A DNA stretch of 61,607 bases, taken from SAR86 cluster bacterium. GTDB lineage: Bacteria; Pseudomonadota; Gammaproteobacteria; Magnimaribacterales; AG-339-G14. The stretch spans positions 1-61,607 of the forward strand of contig JAOIOC010000001.1 of NCBI GenBank assembly GCA_028140145.1, in the 5' to 3' direction. The notes under the pieces are model-generated. The model searched no databases. It saw nothing but the letters and a program-made list of their open reading frames with translations, and was not told the origin of the DNA. The position numbers and the translations under genes were made by a program. Positions 24,511 through 32,504 of the stretch are shown here, one piece after another (the stretch's first letter is position 1; each line of letters starts with the position of its first letter).

Positions 24511-26559
24511 ATGGTTTTTGAGCGATTATTAGTTTTTACTGCTTTTTTTATCACTGCAATACTACCTGCATCTGCGCAGGAAAAATCTTCCCTTTACATA
24601 AATACTTTGAATGAAGTTGATAAGATCCTTGGTGAACATCACTTTTTTAAAAATACCACTTTTGAAAACGTTGACGTCATAGAGGAATTAATTTCAAATA
24701 TAGATCAGCAAAATTTGATTTTTACCAATGAGGAGGTTGGTAACTACATTTCCTTATCTAAAACAAATTTTGATCTTGGGGATGAAGAATTATTAGAGAT
24801 TGGTTTTGATATTCTTAATGATTACAAAATACGCTATAGAGCTCTTCTATCCCATCAAATTCAATATATAAAAGAGCTTAATGAGATTGATTTATTCAGC
24901 TCTGAAAGAATTCACAGAAATAGAGAGGATCAAGAAAGATTTAATGCTCTTTCGATGATAGAAAATTATTATGAATCTTTGGCTAAGAGTGAATTAATCT
25001 CAATAATGATTAAGGAAGAGGAATTTGAAAAATCAGTCAATAAACTTCAGAAAAGATTAAATAGAAGATTAAAAAATCTAGAGCAGCTGACTGAAGATGA
25101 TTTATTTTCTTGGATAATGAATTCAAAAACTTCCTTATATGATCCTCATTCAAATTATATGTCTCCAAGGGTGACAGAAGATTTTGAGATCAACATGAGT
25201 TTATCTCTAGAAGGCATTGGTGCGATGCTTACCTCAGATGATGGAATTACCAAAATCACAAAACTTATAGAAGGAGGTCCTGCAATCAAGTCAGGATTAA
25301 TAAAGAATAATGATCAAATTGTGGGAGTTGGCACAAGAGAAGACAGTCAAATAGTTGATGTAAGAGATTGGAGAGTAGATGAAGTAGTAAAACTTATAAG
25401 AGGGCCTAAAGGAACAATAGTAAAATTAGAAATTCTTCCGTCATCTTCTCCTGCTGAAGCGGATGGGAAAGTTATTGAAATCAGAAGAGATCTTGTGAAA
25501 TTAGAAGATCAAGCTGCTAAAAAACAAATTATTGAGGTCAATGATATTGAAAAATCTTATAAGTTTGGAGTTATCGACTTACCTGCTTTTTATATGGACT
25601 TTGAGGGATATCAGAAAAATAGGTTTAATTATCGTAGCGCAACAAGAGATGTTAAAAAGCTTATCAAGGAAATTGATAATGAAAATTCTGATGGTGTGAT
25701 TCTAGACTTAAGAGGTAATGGAGGAGGATCTTTATATGAGGCCTACAGCCTTGCAAAAATTTTTCTAGGAAGAGGTAATGTACTTCAAGTGATGACTTCA
25801 AATGGCTCCATATACCCTCTAGGTCACTCTATTGGTATCCAAAACTACTCTGGGCCAGTGTTAATATTGGTTGATAAAATGTCTGCTTCAGCATCAGAGA
25901 TATTAGCTGGCGCAATTCAAGATTACGGAAGAGGTTTGGTTGTTGGAAGTCAGACATTTGGCAAAGGTACTGTGCAAAGATTGAGAGAACTGCCTTATGG
26001 ACAACTTAAGTATACTGAGCAAAAATTCTATCGAGTTACTGGGGAAAGTACTCAGAATAAAGGAGTCACTCCTGATATTGAATTGCCTTTTGTTTTTAAT
26101 AGCCAAGAAGTTGGGGAAAGTTCTTATGATAATTCTCTTGAAGAAGATTTCATAAAACCTCTTAGGGTGACAGACTTCAGGCAAGTTAAAAATATAAAAA
26201 GAACAGATACAAATTCAAAAAATAGGAATAACGCTAATTTTTTGACTTCTTACATTGAAAAGAAAAATAGTCTTTCTGAGGATAGAGGTTCTAGAGAATA
26301 TATTGATCTTGATCTGGCTAAGAGAATTGATGAGCAAAATGAATACGAAAGTAATTTATTATCTCTAGAAAATGAGTTAAGAAGAAATTTGGACTTACAG
26401 CCATTTAAAAATTTTGATGAATATTTAGATGCAGATGATGAAGAGAGAAATAAGAAGTTTAATGATCTAGTTCTCAAGGAAGCAGCAAAGATTTTAATAG
26501 ACCAAATAGAGTTTAATGCTGATCAAGGCACTAATTTATTAACAGTAAATTCTAACTAA
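24511..26559 (+). CDS. prc: tail-specific periplasmic protease
   Basis: An S41-family protease of 682 residues, the same length as E. coli Prc. It has a signal peptide (ERLLVFTAFFITAILPASAQ), DPHSNYMSPR, a PDZ domain (MSLSLEGIGAMLTSDDG ... GGPAIKSGLIKNNDQIVGVG), DLRGNGGGSLYEA and the Ser-Lys catalytic pair in DKMSASASEILAGA and GSQTFGKGTVQRL. Prc cleaves proteins from non-polar C-termini and processes FtsI, NlpI-linked hydrolases and others in E. coli. It is 2 bases after the acyltransferase and 1 base before xthA. A conserved C-terminal DUF3340-type region follows residue 540. Confidence 0.95.
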   Translation: MVFERLLVFTAFFITAILPASAQEKSSLYINTLNEVDKILGEHHFFKNTTFENVDVIEELISNIDQQNLIFTNEEVGNYISLSKTNFDLGDEELLEIGFDILNDYKIRYRALLSHQIQYIKELNEIDLFSSERIHRNREDQERFNALSMIENYYESLAKSELISIMIKEEEFEKSVNKLQKRLNRRLKNLEQLTEDDLFSWIMNSKTSLYDPHSNYMSPRVTEDFEINMSLSLEGIGAMLTSDDGITKITKLIEGGPAIKSGLIKNNDQIVGVGTREDSQIVDVRDWRVDEVVKLIRGPKGTIVKLEILPSSSPAEADGKVIEIRRDLVKLEDQAAKKQIIEVNDIEKSYKFGVIDLPAFYMDFEGYQKNRFNYRSATRDVKKLIKEIDNENSDGVILDLRGNGGGSLYEAYSLAKIFLGRGNVLQVMTSNGSIYPLGHSIGIQNYSGPVLILVDKMSASASEILAGAIQDYGRGLVVGSQTFGKGTVQRLRELPYGQLKYTEQKFYRVTGESTQNKGVTPDIELPFVFNSQEVGESSYDNSLEEDFIKPLRVTDFRQVKNIKRTDTNSKNRNNANFLTSYIEKKNSLSEDRGSREYIDLDLAKRIDEQNEYESNLLSLENELRRNLDLQPFKNFDEYLDADDEERNKKFNDLVLKEAAKILIDQIEFNADQGTNLLTVNSN

Positions 26560-26560
26560 A

Positions 26561-27373
26561 TTGAAAATAGTATCTTTTAACGTCAATGGAATTAGAGCCA
26601 GAATACATCAACTGGAAAAATTAATAGATAAGCACTCTCCAGATATTATTGGTCTCCAAGAAACCAAAGTTGATAATGAAAATTTTCCTCTTGAGACTAT
26701 TAAAAATTTAGGCTACGAAGTGATCATTAATGGTCAAAAAGGTCATTACGGAGTTTGCTTGATGTCCAAAAATAAACCTGCAAATTGTGGCATTGGAATG
26801 CCAACAGATCCTGAGGATGCTCAATGCAGACTTGTATGGCTGGAATATAAGACAAAAAAAGGTCCCCTGTTTGTATTTAATGGATATTTTCCTCAAGGAG
26901 AAAGCAGAGATCATCCGATTAAATTCCCCTACAAAGAAAAATTTTATAAAGATCTTTTGACTTATCTTAAAAAAGATTTTGATCCTCAAAGTCATTTGAT
27001 TGTTATGGGAGATCTTAATATTTCACCTGAAGATATTGATATTGGAATTGGAGAAAATAATAGAAAAAGATGGCTGCAGACTGGAAAGTGCAGTTTTCTT
27101 CCTGAAGAAAGACAATGGCTTGAAAATCTGAAAGATTTTGGCTTATATGACTCCTACAGATGCCTGCATCCTGAGGAAGATAACACTTTTAGTTGGTTTG
27201 ATTACAGAAGTAGGGGTTTCGATGATAACCCAAAAAGAGGGCTAAGAATTGATCACTTATGGGTTACTGAAAGCTTGAAAGATTTAATTAGTTCTTCTGA
27301 AATCGATTATGAAATTAGGGGAATGGAAAAACCTTCTGATCACGCACCAGTTTGGACAAAGTTTAATATTTAG
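26561..27373 (+). CDS. xthA: exodeoxyribonuclease III
   Basis: AP endonuclease and 3'-exonuclease of base-excision repair, 270 residues. It aligns along its length with E. coli XthA: SFNVNGIRAR, GLQETKVD (metal-binding Glu), NGYFPQGESRDHPIKFPYK, MGDLNISPEDIDIG (Asp/Asn pair), RTGKCSFLPEE-like QTGKCSFLPEE, FSWFDYRSRGFDDN and KPSDHAPVW with the catalytic Asp-His. The start is TTG at 26561, one base after the prc stop; the alignment begins exactly there. Its last 11 bases overlap the convergent tadA. Confidence 0.96.
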   Translation: MKIVSFNVNGIRARIHQLEKLIDKHSPDIIGLQETKVDNENFPLETIKNLGYEVIINGQKGHYGVCLMSKNKPANCGIGMPTDPEDAQCRLVWLEYKTKKGPLFVFNGYFPQGESRDHPIKFPYKEKFYKDLLTYLKKDFDPQSHLIVMGDLNISPEDIDIGIGENNRKRWLQTGKCSFLPEERQWLENLKDFGLYDSYRCLHPEEDNTFSWFDYRSRGFDDNPKRGLRIDHLWVTESLKDLISSSEIDYEIRGMEKPSDHAPVWTKFNI

Positions 27374-27827
27374 ATCTTTTATCTTTAAAAAAGCTTTTAA
27401 TTAGCTTTGAGCACTCTCTATCAAGTATCCCGGAGCTGACATCTAACTTATGGTTCAACCATTCATTTTCGTCTAAATTATTCCTTGAATTTATGAATCC
27501 TGTTTTTTCATCTGAGGTTGCATAAACTAACCTACTAATTCTTGCATGGATAATTGCGCCGGCACACATCATGCAAGGCTCAAGAGTCACATACAATGTT
27601 GTTCCTATAAGTCGGTAATTATTAAGAACCTTTCCTGCCTCTTTCAAACATAAAATTTCTGCGTGAGCAGAAGGATCGTTTTTTGTGATTGATAAATTAT
27701 GCGCTGCAGATAAAACTTCATTACTCTTAACTAATATAGCCCCAACTGGCACTTCATCTTTTTCATAAGCTAAGTTTGCTTGTTCAAGGGCTTTTTGCAT
27801 AAAAAATGCATCCGAAAAGCCTGCCAT
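27363..27827 (-). CDS. tadA: tRNA-specific adenosine deaminase
   Basis: Converts A34 to inosine in the anticodon of tRNA-Arg(ACG), an essential modification. About 154 residues; the zinc site is HAEIL (His plus catalytic Glu) and PCMMCAGAI, with DEVPVGAILV near the start and the RLVYATSDEKTG segment typical of TadA. The ATG at 27827 shares one base with the upstream TGA. Its end overlaps xthA by 11 bases on the opposite strand. Confidence 0.94.
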   Translation of the reverse strand: MAGFSDAFFMQKALEQANLAYEKDEVPVGAILVKSNEVLSAAHNLSITKNDPSAHAEILCLKEAGKVLNNYRLIGTTLYVTLEPCMMCAGAIIHARISRLVYATSDEKTGFINSRNNLDENEWLNHKLDVSSGILDRECSKLIKSFFKDKRSKY

Positions 27828-28213
27828 CAAGGAAATATTTTTTTAAGCTCTTTGAGAGAAATAAGCATCCCTTGATGAATTCCTTCGGCGAAGATATCAG
27901 GTTCAATTTCTGTTATCCAAGAGAATTCACAATTATCGTTATCTAAAGGACATATCTGTATGGTTGCTAAATGATGCTCGATTGGAGCAGGAGTTTGAAT
28001 AGCAGAGTACTGAAAAATTTTTTTATCGTGATCAATTTTTAAAATTTTTTCTTTTAGCTCTCCCATGCCCTCCATAGAGAAGGATCTGACGTCCCCATCT
28101 AGAGAAATCTCTTCAACGGTAGGCACCCAACTTGAATTTGTTGGATCAGAAATAATATCCCATATCGCTTGTACATTGACTGGAAAAATCTCTTTTTCTT
28201 TAATTGTTTTCAT
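27827..28213 (-). CDS. SRPBCC (START-like) small ligand-binding protein
   Basis: A 128-residue protein with the helix-grip pattern of polyketide cyclase/START-like proteins: MKTIKEKEIFPVNVQAIWDIISDPTNSSWVP at the N-terminus, alternating strands (FSWITEIEPDIF) and a long C-terminal helix (GMLISLKELKKIF). Such proteins bind hydrophobic ligands or catalyse cyclisation or dehydration. It overlaps the APH-like gene by 14 bases and tadA by one base. Its ligand cannot be read; sharing a transcript with the APH-like and uncharacterised proteins suggests a joint pathway. Confidence 0.7.
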   Translation of the reverse strand: MKTIKEKEIFPVNVQAIWDIISDPTNSSWVPTVEEISLDGDVRSFSMEGMGELKEKILKIDHDKKIFQYSAIQTPAPIEHHLATIQICPLDNDNCEFSWITEIEPDIFAEGIHQGMLISLKELKKIFP

Positions 28214-29252
28214 TTAATTCCTTGTCTAAAAAAGCCACAACATGATTATTTACATGAAAATCAGAATCTAATGGCATTATCTCATTAAATATTAGTCGTT
28301 TTGCAACTCTTACCATAATTACTGAAAACTTAAACAAAGCTAATATCCGATAGTAAGTAAAAAATTCGGATGATAATCCTGTTTTATTTTCCCAAATTAT
28401 CCTACCCTCTTCTTCATCCATAGTTCCTTCTAATTTTGGAACATTCAACGCAAGACTATTTGCATCATCTATTGCAAATCCCCATGCTAAATCCATTAAA
28501 GGATCACCAAAATTAGCCATTTCCCAATCAAGTAAGGCTTTTGCTGAAAAATTTTCATAAAGTACATTTCCAGGCCTAGCATCACCCCAGCACAAAGTTA
28601 GTTTTTGAAGAGGTGGCTTATTTTTAACAAGCCAATCTAGAGCATTTGAACAAATTTCATGAGGTTCGCCTTCCATGCCCCAATTCAAAAAACTTTGGTA
28701 ATAATCTAAATGCATTCCTAAAGGATCTTCATCTGTATTAATTTTGCAATTCCTCAATTCATCACTCGAAAATTCTAAATTATGTAAATGCGATAAATGA
28801 TCAAGCCATTCCACCCACACCTTATGTCTTTCAGTTGGAGTAGCCTTTCCCATCATTCCTTCCATATCCATATGATAAGGAGGATTATCACTAGGAGCAG
28901 AACCATTAATGCTTCTCATAATATAAAAACCAGAACCTAAAATATTATCGTCATAATTTTCATAAATAACTTCAGGGGTAAGCATATTCTTTCCTCTCAA
29001 AATCTTCATTATTGATGCTTGCATGGGCAAATCGTAATTTGGAAAAACTTGATATTCCGTTGGTTCGAGTCTTAAAACCAAGGTCTCCACCGAATTATCC
29101 TTCTCTAGATCAAATACAAAGGTTTCATTGGAAAAACCTGAAGCCAAAGAGGATTCATGAGGAGTTAATTTGAGGGGGCCTTCTTTAGAGGCAAGCCAAT
29201 TTTCGAGTTTTTCAATCTTAGATTGAAAATCCTTCTCAGTTGAGACTGGCAT
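28200..29252 (-). CDS. aminoglycoside-phosphotransferase-like kinase (APH family, ACAD10-like)
   Basis: A 350-residue protein with the APH/choline kinase fold. LTPHESSLASGFSNETFVFDL is the glycine-rich start, LVLRLEPTEYQVFP carries the ATP-binding region, LCWGDARPGNVLYE is the catalytic loop (HxDxxxxN with Trp-Gly-Asp replacing the histidine) and ALLDWEMANFGDPLMDLAW is the metal-binding DxD. This type is common in acyl-CoA-degrading bacteria and resembles the kinase domain of ACAD10/11, which phosphorylates 4-hydroxyacyl-CoAs, rather than an antibiotic-resistance enzyme. It overlaps the SRPBCC gene by 14 bases and abuts the gene upstream (one shared base). Confidence 0.78.
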   Translation of the reverse strand: MPVSTEKDFQSKIEKLENWLASKEGPLKLTPHESSLASGFSNETFVFDLEKDNSVETLVLRLEPTEYQVFPNYDLPMQASIMKILRGKNMLTPEVIYENYDDNILGSGFYIMRSINGSAPSDNPPYHMDMEGMMGKATPTERHKVWVEWLDHLSHLHNLEFSSDELRNCKINTDEDPLGMHLDYYQSFLNWGMEGEPHEICSNALDWLVKNKPPLQKLTLCWGDARPGNVLYENFSAKALLDWEMANFGDPLMDLAWGFAIDDANSLALNVPKLEGTMDEEEGRIIWENKTGLSSEFFTYYRILALFKFSVIMVRVAKRLIFNEIMPLDSDFHVNNHVVAFLDKELNENN

Positions 29253-30349
29253 TAGGGTTTATCAAAGAGATCTTTAAAGCCACTCGGTTCGTGGGGCCCC
29301 AATATGAGTTGTTCTAGAACACCCCGACCTATCTTACTTTTATCTCCTATCTTCATCGTCACATTTGAAACAGATTGCACATGCAGAAAGGGAGGATCTC
29401 CAGGGTCATCATTTAAATCATAATCATCAAAATAAGAGGCCAATTCTCCTTTATCATGTCCGTGACCCCAATCAGGGTGCATATAACCTAAGCCACACAT
29501 AAAAACCTGCATACCGCAATCAATTGAAATTGTTATGGGTTTAGCTTGATCGTCTGTCCCAAATATCTCCATTTTTTTTACTCTTCTGGTACCAGGATGA
29601 TAAGAAACAGATTTTTTAATGTCTTGGATAATGAATTCATCTTCGTAATCAGGTCCTTGTGCAATAGAAATCGTTGAGCTGGCATTACCCTTCTCGTCTT
29701 CGACAAAATAAATATGTGCTGCTGAATCATCAAAGTGAATTGGAGCCCATAACCAATAAAACTGTGGCATTGAAAAAGGAACCATTGGTTGACTATCGTA
29801 AGCTCCAACGGGCCTGACGCCCCAAGATCTATCTCTTGTTCCTATGAAAGAATCATTATCAAGACTAATTTCTTTTTTATTATGAACAATTTTTCCAGAC
29901 CATGATCCTTGCTGCGTCATTCTGCATGTATCCATAATCATTCTTGGTCCATTGAAAAGTTGCATTTGGGGTTCTCTCATAGGAGCAAATCTACTTGTAA
30001 ATTCTATGGAAACATCTAGGTCGTTTTCTACGTCAGCGAGTGTGACTTTGAGTTTATTAAGTGGCTCTATTACCTCAACGCTTAGAGGACCTACCTTGGT
30101 GTCAAGACGTTCTAAGTTCAGATACCTGGATACCCTCGAATTATATTGTTTACCTTCATATGCAAGAGTAAATGAGCCATCCATAATATTAAGATTTGGA
30201 TATACACATAAAACAGCACCGAAGTAAATGTCCTCATTTTTTGAATATCCATTAAAAAAATATCTATCATAAAAATTTCTTTCAGTTCCTGTTTCAGCAA
30301 CAGGTTTTGAAATCTGATGGATTGGATAATCGTCGGCTTTTGTAATCAT
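29252..30349 (-). CDS. uncharacterised protein found beside an APH-like kinase
   Basis: A 365-residue soluble protein I cannot assign with confidence. It is rich in beta-strand patterns and has clear blocks: FNGPRMIMDTCRMTQQGSWSGKIVH, GTRDRSWGVRPVG, FYWLWAPIHFDDSAAHIYFVED and MQVFMCGLGYMHPDWGHGHDKG. The RDRSWGVR and WAPIHF blocks recall the DUF7064/7065 or AttH/CrtC-like families (lipocalin-like two-domain proteins), often encoded next to APH-like kinases; this is recollection, not a search result. No signal peptide. Shares one base with the kinase gene, so co-expression is likely. Confidence 0.5.
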   Translation of the reverse strand: MITKADDYPIHQISKPVAETGTERNFYDRYFFNGYSKNEDIYFGAVLCVYPNLNIMDGSFTLAYEGKQYNSRVSRYLNLERLDTKVGPLSVEVIEPLNKLKVTLADVENDLDVSIEFTSRFAPMREPQMQLFNGPRMIMDTCRMTQQGSWSGKIVHNKKEISLDNDSFIGTRDRSWGVRPVGAYDSQPMVPFSMPQFYWLWAPIHFDDSAAHIYFVEDEKGNASSTISIAQGPDYEDEFIIQDIKKSVSYHPGTRRVKKMEIFGTDDQAKPITISIDCGMQVFMCGLGYMHPDWGHGHDKGELASYFDDYDLNDDPGDPPFLHVQSVSNVTMKIGDKSKIGRGVLEQLILGPHEPSGFKDLFDKP

Positions 30350-30351
30350 AA

Positions 30352-30876
30352 TTAGAAAATTTTAATTTTTGCTATATCTAACTCTACTTCGTGATCTCTT
30401 CCATAAGCTTCAATCCCAAGAAGTTTTATTTTTTTTGGATTTATGGATTTATTGAAAGTCCTACTATTACTGTACCCAACAAAGTCTTCAATATTTAAAA
30501 CGTATTCTTTCCATTCTTTTCCAACTTTAAATTCTTTAAGATGTCTGACCCATGGTAAAACTTGCCCCCTCGACTTTATATGAAAATAGTATTTTTCATC
30601 ATTTCCTCTAGCCAAAAAACTTATCTTTGAAAATTCTTTTAAATCCTTTTTATCTATTTTAGATCTGAACATAAGAAATCCGCCGCCATCTGTATTGACA
30701 TTTCCTCTGAAAGAAATGTAGTCAAAACCTTCCGTATTTAGAAATTGTATTGAACCTTTGGATTTACCTCCCATCACACCATCAGGTGTAAATTCCCAGA
30801 TATTTTTAGAAATTTTAATATCCATGGAATAAAGTGAGATGCTAATTAAGGGTAGAAAAAAGAGAATAAAGCGCAT
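30352..30876 (-). CDS. secreted CIA30-like protein
   Basis: A 174-residue protein with a short signal peptide (MRFILFFLPLISISLYS), then the CIA30 domain: IWEFTPDGVMGGKSKGSIQF, FRGNVNTDGGGFLMFRSKI, FLARGNDEKYYFHIKSRG and KLLGIEAYGRDHEVELDIAKIKIF at the end. CIA30 is named for a complex I assembly factor but bacterial members are a carbohydrate-binding-like beta-sandwich of unknown role. It is 2 bases before the uncharacterised gene downstream and 20 bases after the CoA-transferase. Export argues against a role in complex I assembly in the cytoplasm. Confidence 0.75.
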   Translation of the reverse strand: MRFILFFLPLISISLYSMDIKISKNIWEFTPDGVMGGKSKGSIQFLNTEGFDYISFRGNVNTDGGGFLMFRSKIDKKDLKEFSKISFLARGNDEKYYFHIKSRGQVLPWVRHLKEFKVGKEWKEYVLNIEDFVGYSNSRTFNKSINPKKIKLLGIEAYGRDHEVELDIAKIKIF

Positions 30877-30896
30877 TTTTTTTTAAAATCAAAGAA

Positions 30897-32123
30897 TTAA
30901 AAATCAATGATACCATCTTGTTTAAGCTGAGCTATCTCTTCTTCATCTTGGCCTAAAGAAGAAAGTATTTCTTTCGTGTGTTCTCCTAACTTCGGAGCTT
31001 TCGTTGGAATTTTTTTTGATTCATTTTCTAAAAAAATAGGACTATTTACTGTGAAGAAATCCTCATCAAAACTACCTTCATCAAATTTTACTAATACTTC
31101 ACTTTCGATGAATTGTTGATCTTTAGAGTGATCATTTGAATGACTTAGGATACCAAAAGTAACTTCTGAGAATCTTAATTTTTCAGTAATTTCTTTTAAT
31201 GAATATTGTATAAATATCTTTTCGAGTTCCTCATATAAGATCATAAAGTTCTCATTCATTTTTTTGAAAGATGAAAATCTAGGATCCTCGTTAAAATATT
31301 CAATATCAAGAGCTTTTAATAATTTCGGCCATTCCTTATTTGCATCGATAATTGCAAGAATCAGATATCTATTATCTTTAGTTTTGTATCTGCCTCCAAA
31401 TGGATGGAGTGGAGATGGTTCTTTTCTGTCAGGAAACTGTGCTCCAAATAATCCAGCCTGGATAAATGATCCGTTGGACCACGCTCCATTTGCCATCAAA
31501 GAAGTATGTACTTCTCCTCCCTTGCCAGTCTTTTCTCTACGGTAGAGTGCCGTCATTATGCTAGCGAATAGCGCTACGCCTGTGGGTTGATCGCCCATTC
31601 CAATGGGAGGATTTGCAGGGGGAGAATTCTCGGAAGGTCTAACTATATCCATTAAACCGCTTCTTGCCCACCAAGCCATTGTATCAAAAGCAGTTCTGTG
31701 TGAATCAGGGCCTTTTTCGCCGTAACCAGTAAGAGATCCATATATTAATCTTTCGTTTAATGGCAATAAATCAGAGGAGTTGATTTTTAATTTTTCTCTG
31801 ATCCTTTGAGGCATATTAGTCACAAATACATCTGCTTCTTTGATGAGTTTGTGAAGTATTTCTTGGCCTTTTTCTGTGCCTAAATCTAGGGCTAAACTTT
31901 TCTTATTTCTAGAAGTGAGTTGCCAACAATAATCTTCTTCGGCGCTCGGATTGACTCTTTTTGTTCTCTCTATGAGATGTCTAAGACTATCTCCTATTTT
32001 GGGTGGCTCGATTTTAATTACTTCAGCTCCAAAATCTGAAAGAATGGTTGTTGAAACTGGTCCAGCAATAAAGCTTCCTGCATCAATGACTTTTAAGCCT
32101 TTCAATAATAATTTATCCGACAT
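30897..32123 (-). CDS. family III CoA-transferase (CaiB/BaiF type)
   Basis: A 408-residue CoA-transferase. Typical features are LKGLKVIDAGSFIAGPVSTTILSDFGAEVIKIEPPKIGDSLR, LDLGTEKGQEILHKLIKEADVFVTNMPQRIREKL, LIYGSLTGYGEKGPDSHRTAFDTM (with the catalytic aspartate), and PPIGMGDQPTGVALFASIMTAL. It would move CoA between carboxylic acids. Its ATG is about 50 bases from the divergent cupin gene. A second copy of the family lies at 43195-44376; they are diverged paralogues. Substrate not determinable. Confidence 0.9.
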   Translation of the reverse strand: MSDKLLLKGLKVIDAGSFIAGPVSTTILSDFGAEVIKIEPPKIGDSLRHLIERTKRVNPSAEEDYCWQLTSRNKKSLALDLGTEKGQEILHKLIKEADVFVTNMPQRIREKLKINSSDLLPLNERLIYGSLTGYGEKGPDSHRTAFDTMAWWARSGLMDIVRPSENSPPANPPIGMGDQPTGVALFASIMTALYRREKTGKGGEVHTSLMANGAWSNGSFIQAGLFGAQFPDRKEPSPLHPFGGRYKTKDNRYLILAIIDANKEWPKLLKALDIEYFNEDPRFSSFKKMNENFMILYEELEKIFIQYSLKEITEKLRFSEVTFGILSHSNDHSKDQQFIESEVLVKFDEGSFDEDFFTVNSPIFLENESKKIPTKAPKLGEHTKEILSSLGQDEEEIAQLKQDGIIDF

Positions 32124-32159
32124 TCAATTTTAGTTTTCTATTATGTTCAATAAATTTAG

Positions 32160-32165
32160 TATAAT
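32160..32165 (+). promoter_or_regulatory. -10 box of a probable leaderless cupin promoter
   Basis: TATAAT ends six bases before the cupin ATG, so transcription would begin at about the A of the start codon. The -35 region (around TTCTAT, 32136-32141) is weak. Confidence 0.45.
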
Positions 32166-32171
32166 GAGTTT

Positions 32172-32504
32172 ATGAATAAAAGTAATTGGTATGTAGTAAA
32201 AGAAGACGACAGATACGTCGTTTTGGATAACAAGGAATTAAACAAACTTGTTCCAAGCATTACCAAATTAAATCCGCATAAAGCCACTAGTGGTCATAGT
32301 CATGATGGTCAAGAAGAAGTGTATGTCTTTACTTCTGGGACTGGGATCATGCAAATAAATGACCATAAATTTGAAGTTAACAAAGGGGATGTAATTCCTG
32401 TTCCGGATGGAGCATTCCACAGAGTTTTCAATGAGTCTGATGAACTTCTAGAATTTGCGGCTGTGTTCAACGGTGAAAGGCATACCGAAGATAAGGTTAA
32501 ATAA
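32172..32504 (+). CDS. small cupin-domain protein
   Basis: A 110-residue single cupin. The metal-binding residues are in motif 1, GHSHDGQEEVYVFTSGTGIMQI, and motif 2, PDGAFHRVFN. Such proteins bind a metal and act as small enzymes or sensors. A perfect TATAAT (32160-32165) ends 6 bases before the ATG and there is no ribosome-binding site, so the message is probably leaderless. Its last 8 bases overlap the convergent carboxyltransferase gene. Confidence 0.8.
   Translation: MNKSNWYVVKEDDRYVVLDNKELNKLVPSITKLNPHKATSGHSHDGQEEVYVFTSGTGIMQINDHKFEVNKGDVIPVPDGAFHRVFNESDELLEFAAVFNGERHTEDKVK

Noticed and set aside
28200-29252. Aminoglycoside resistance gene
   Set aside because: Only the fold is shared. 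The catalytic loop and the setting among acyl-CoA genes fit the ACAD10-like kinases.
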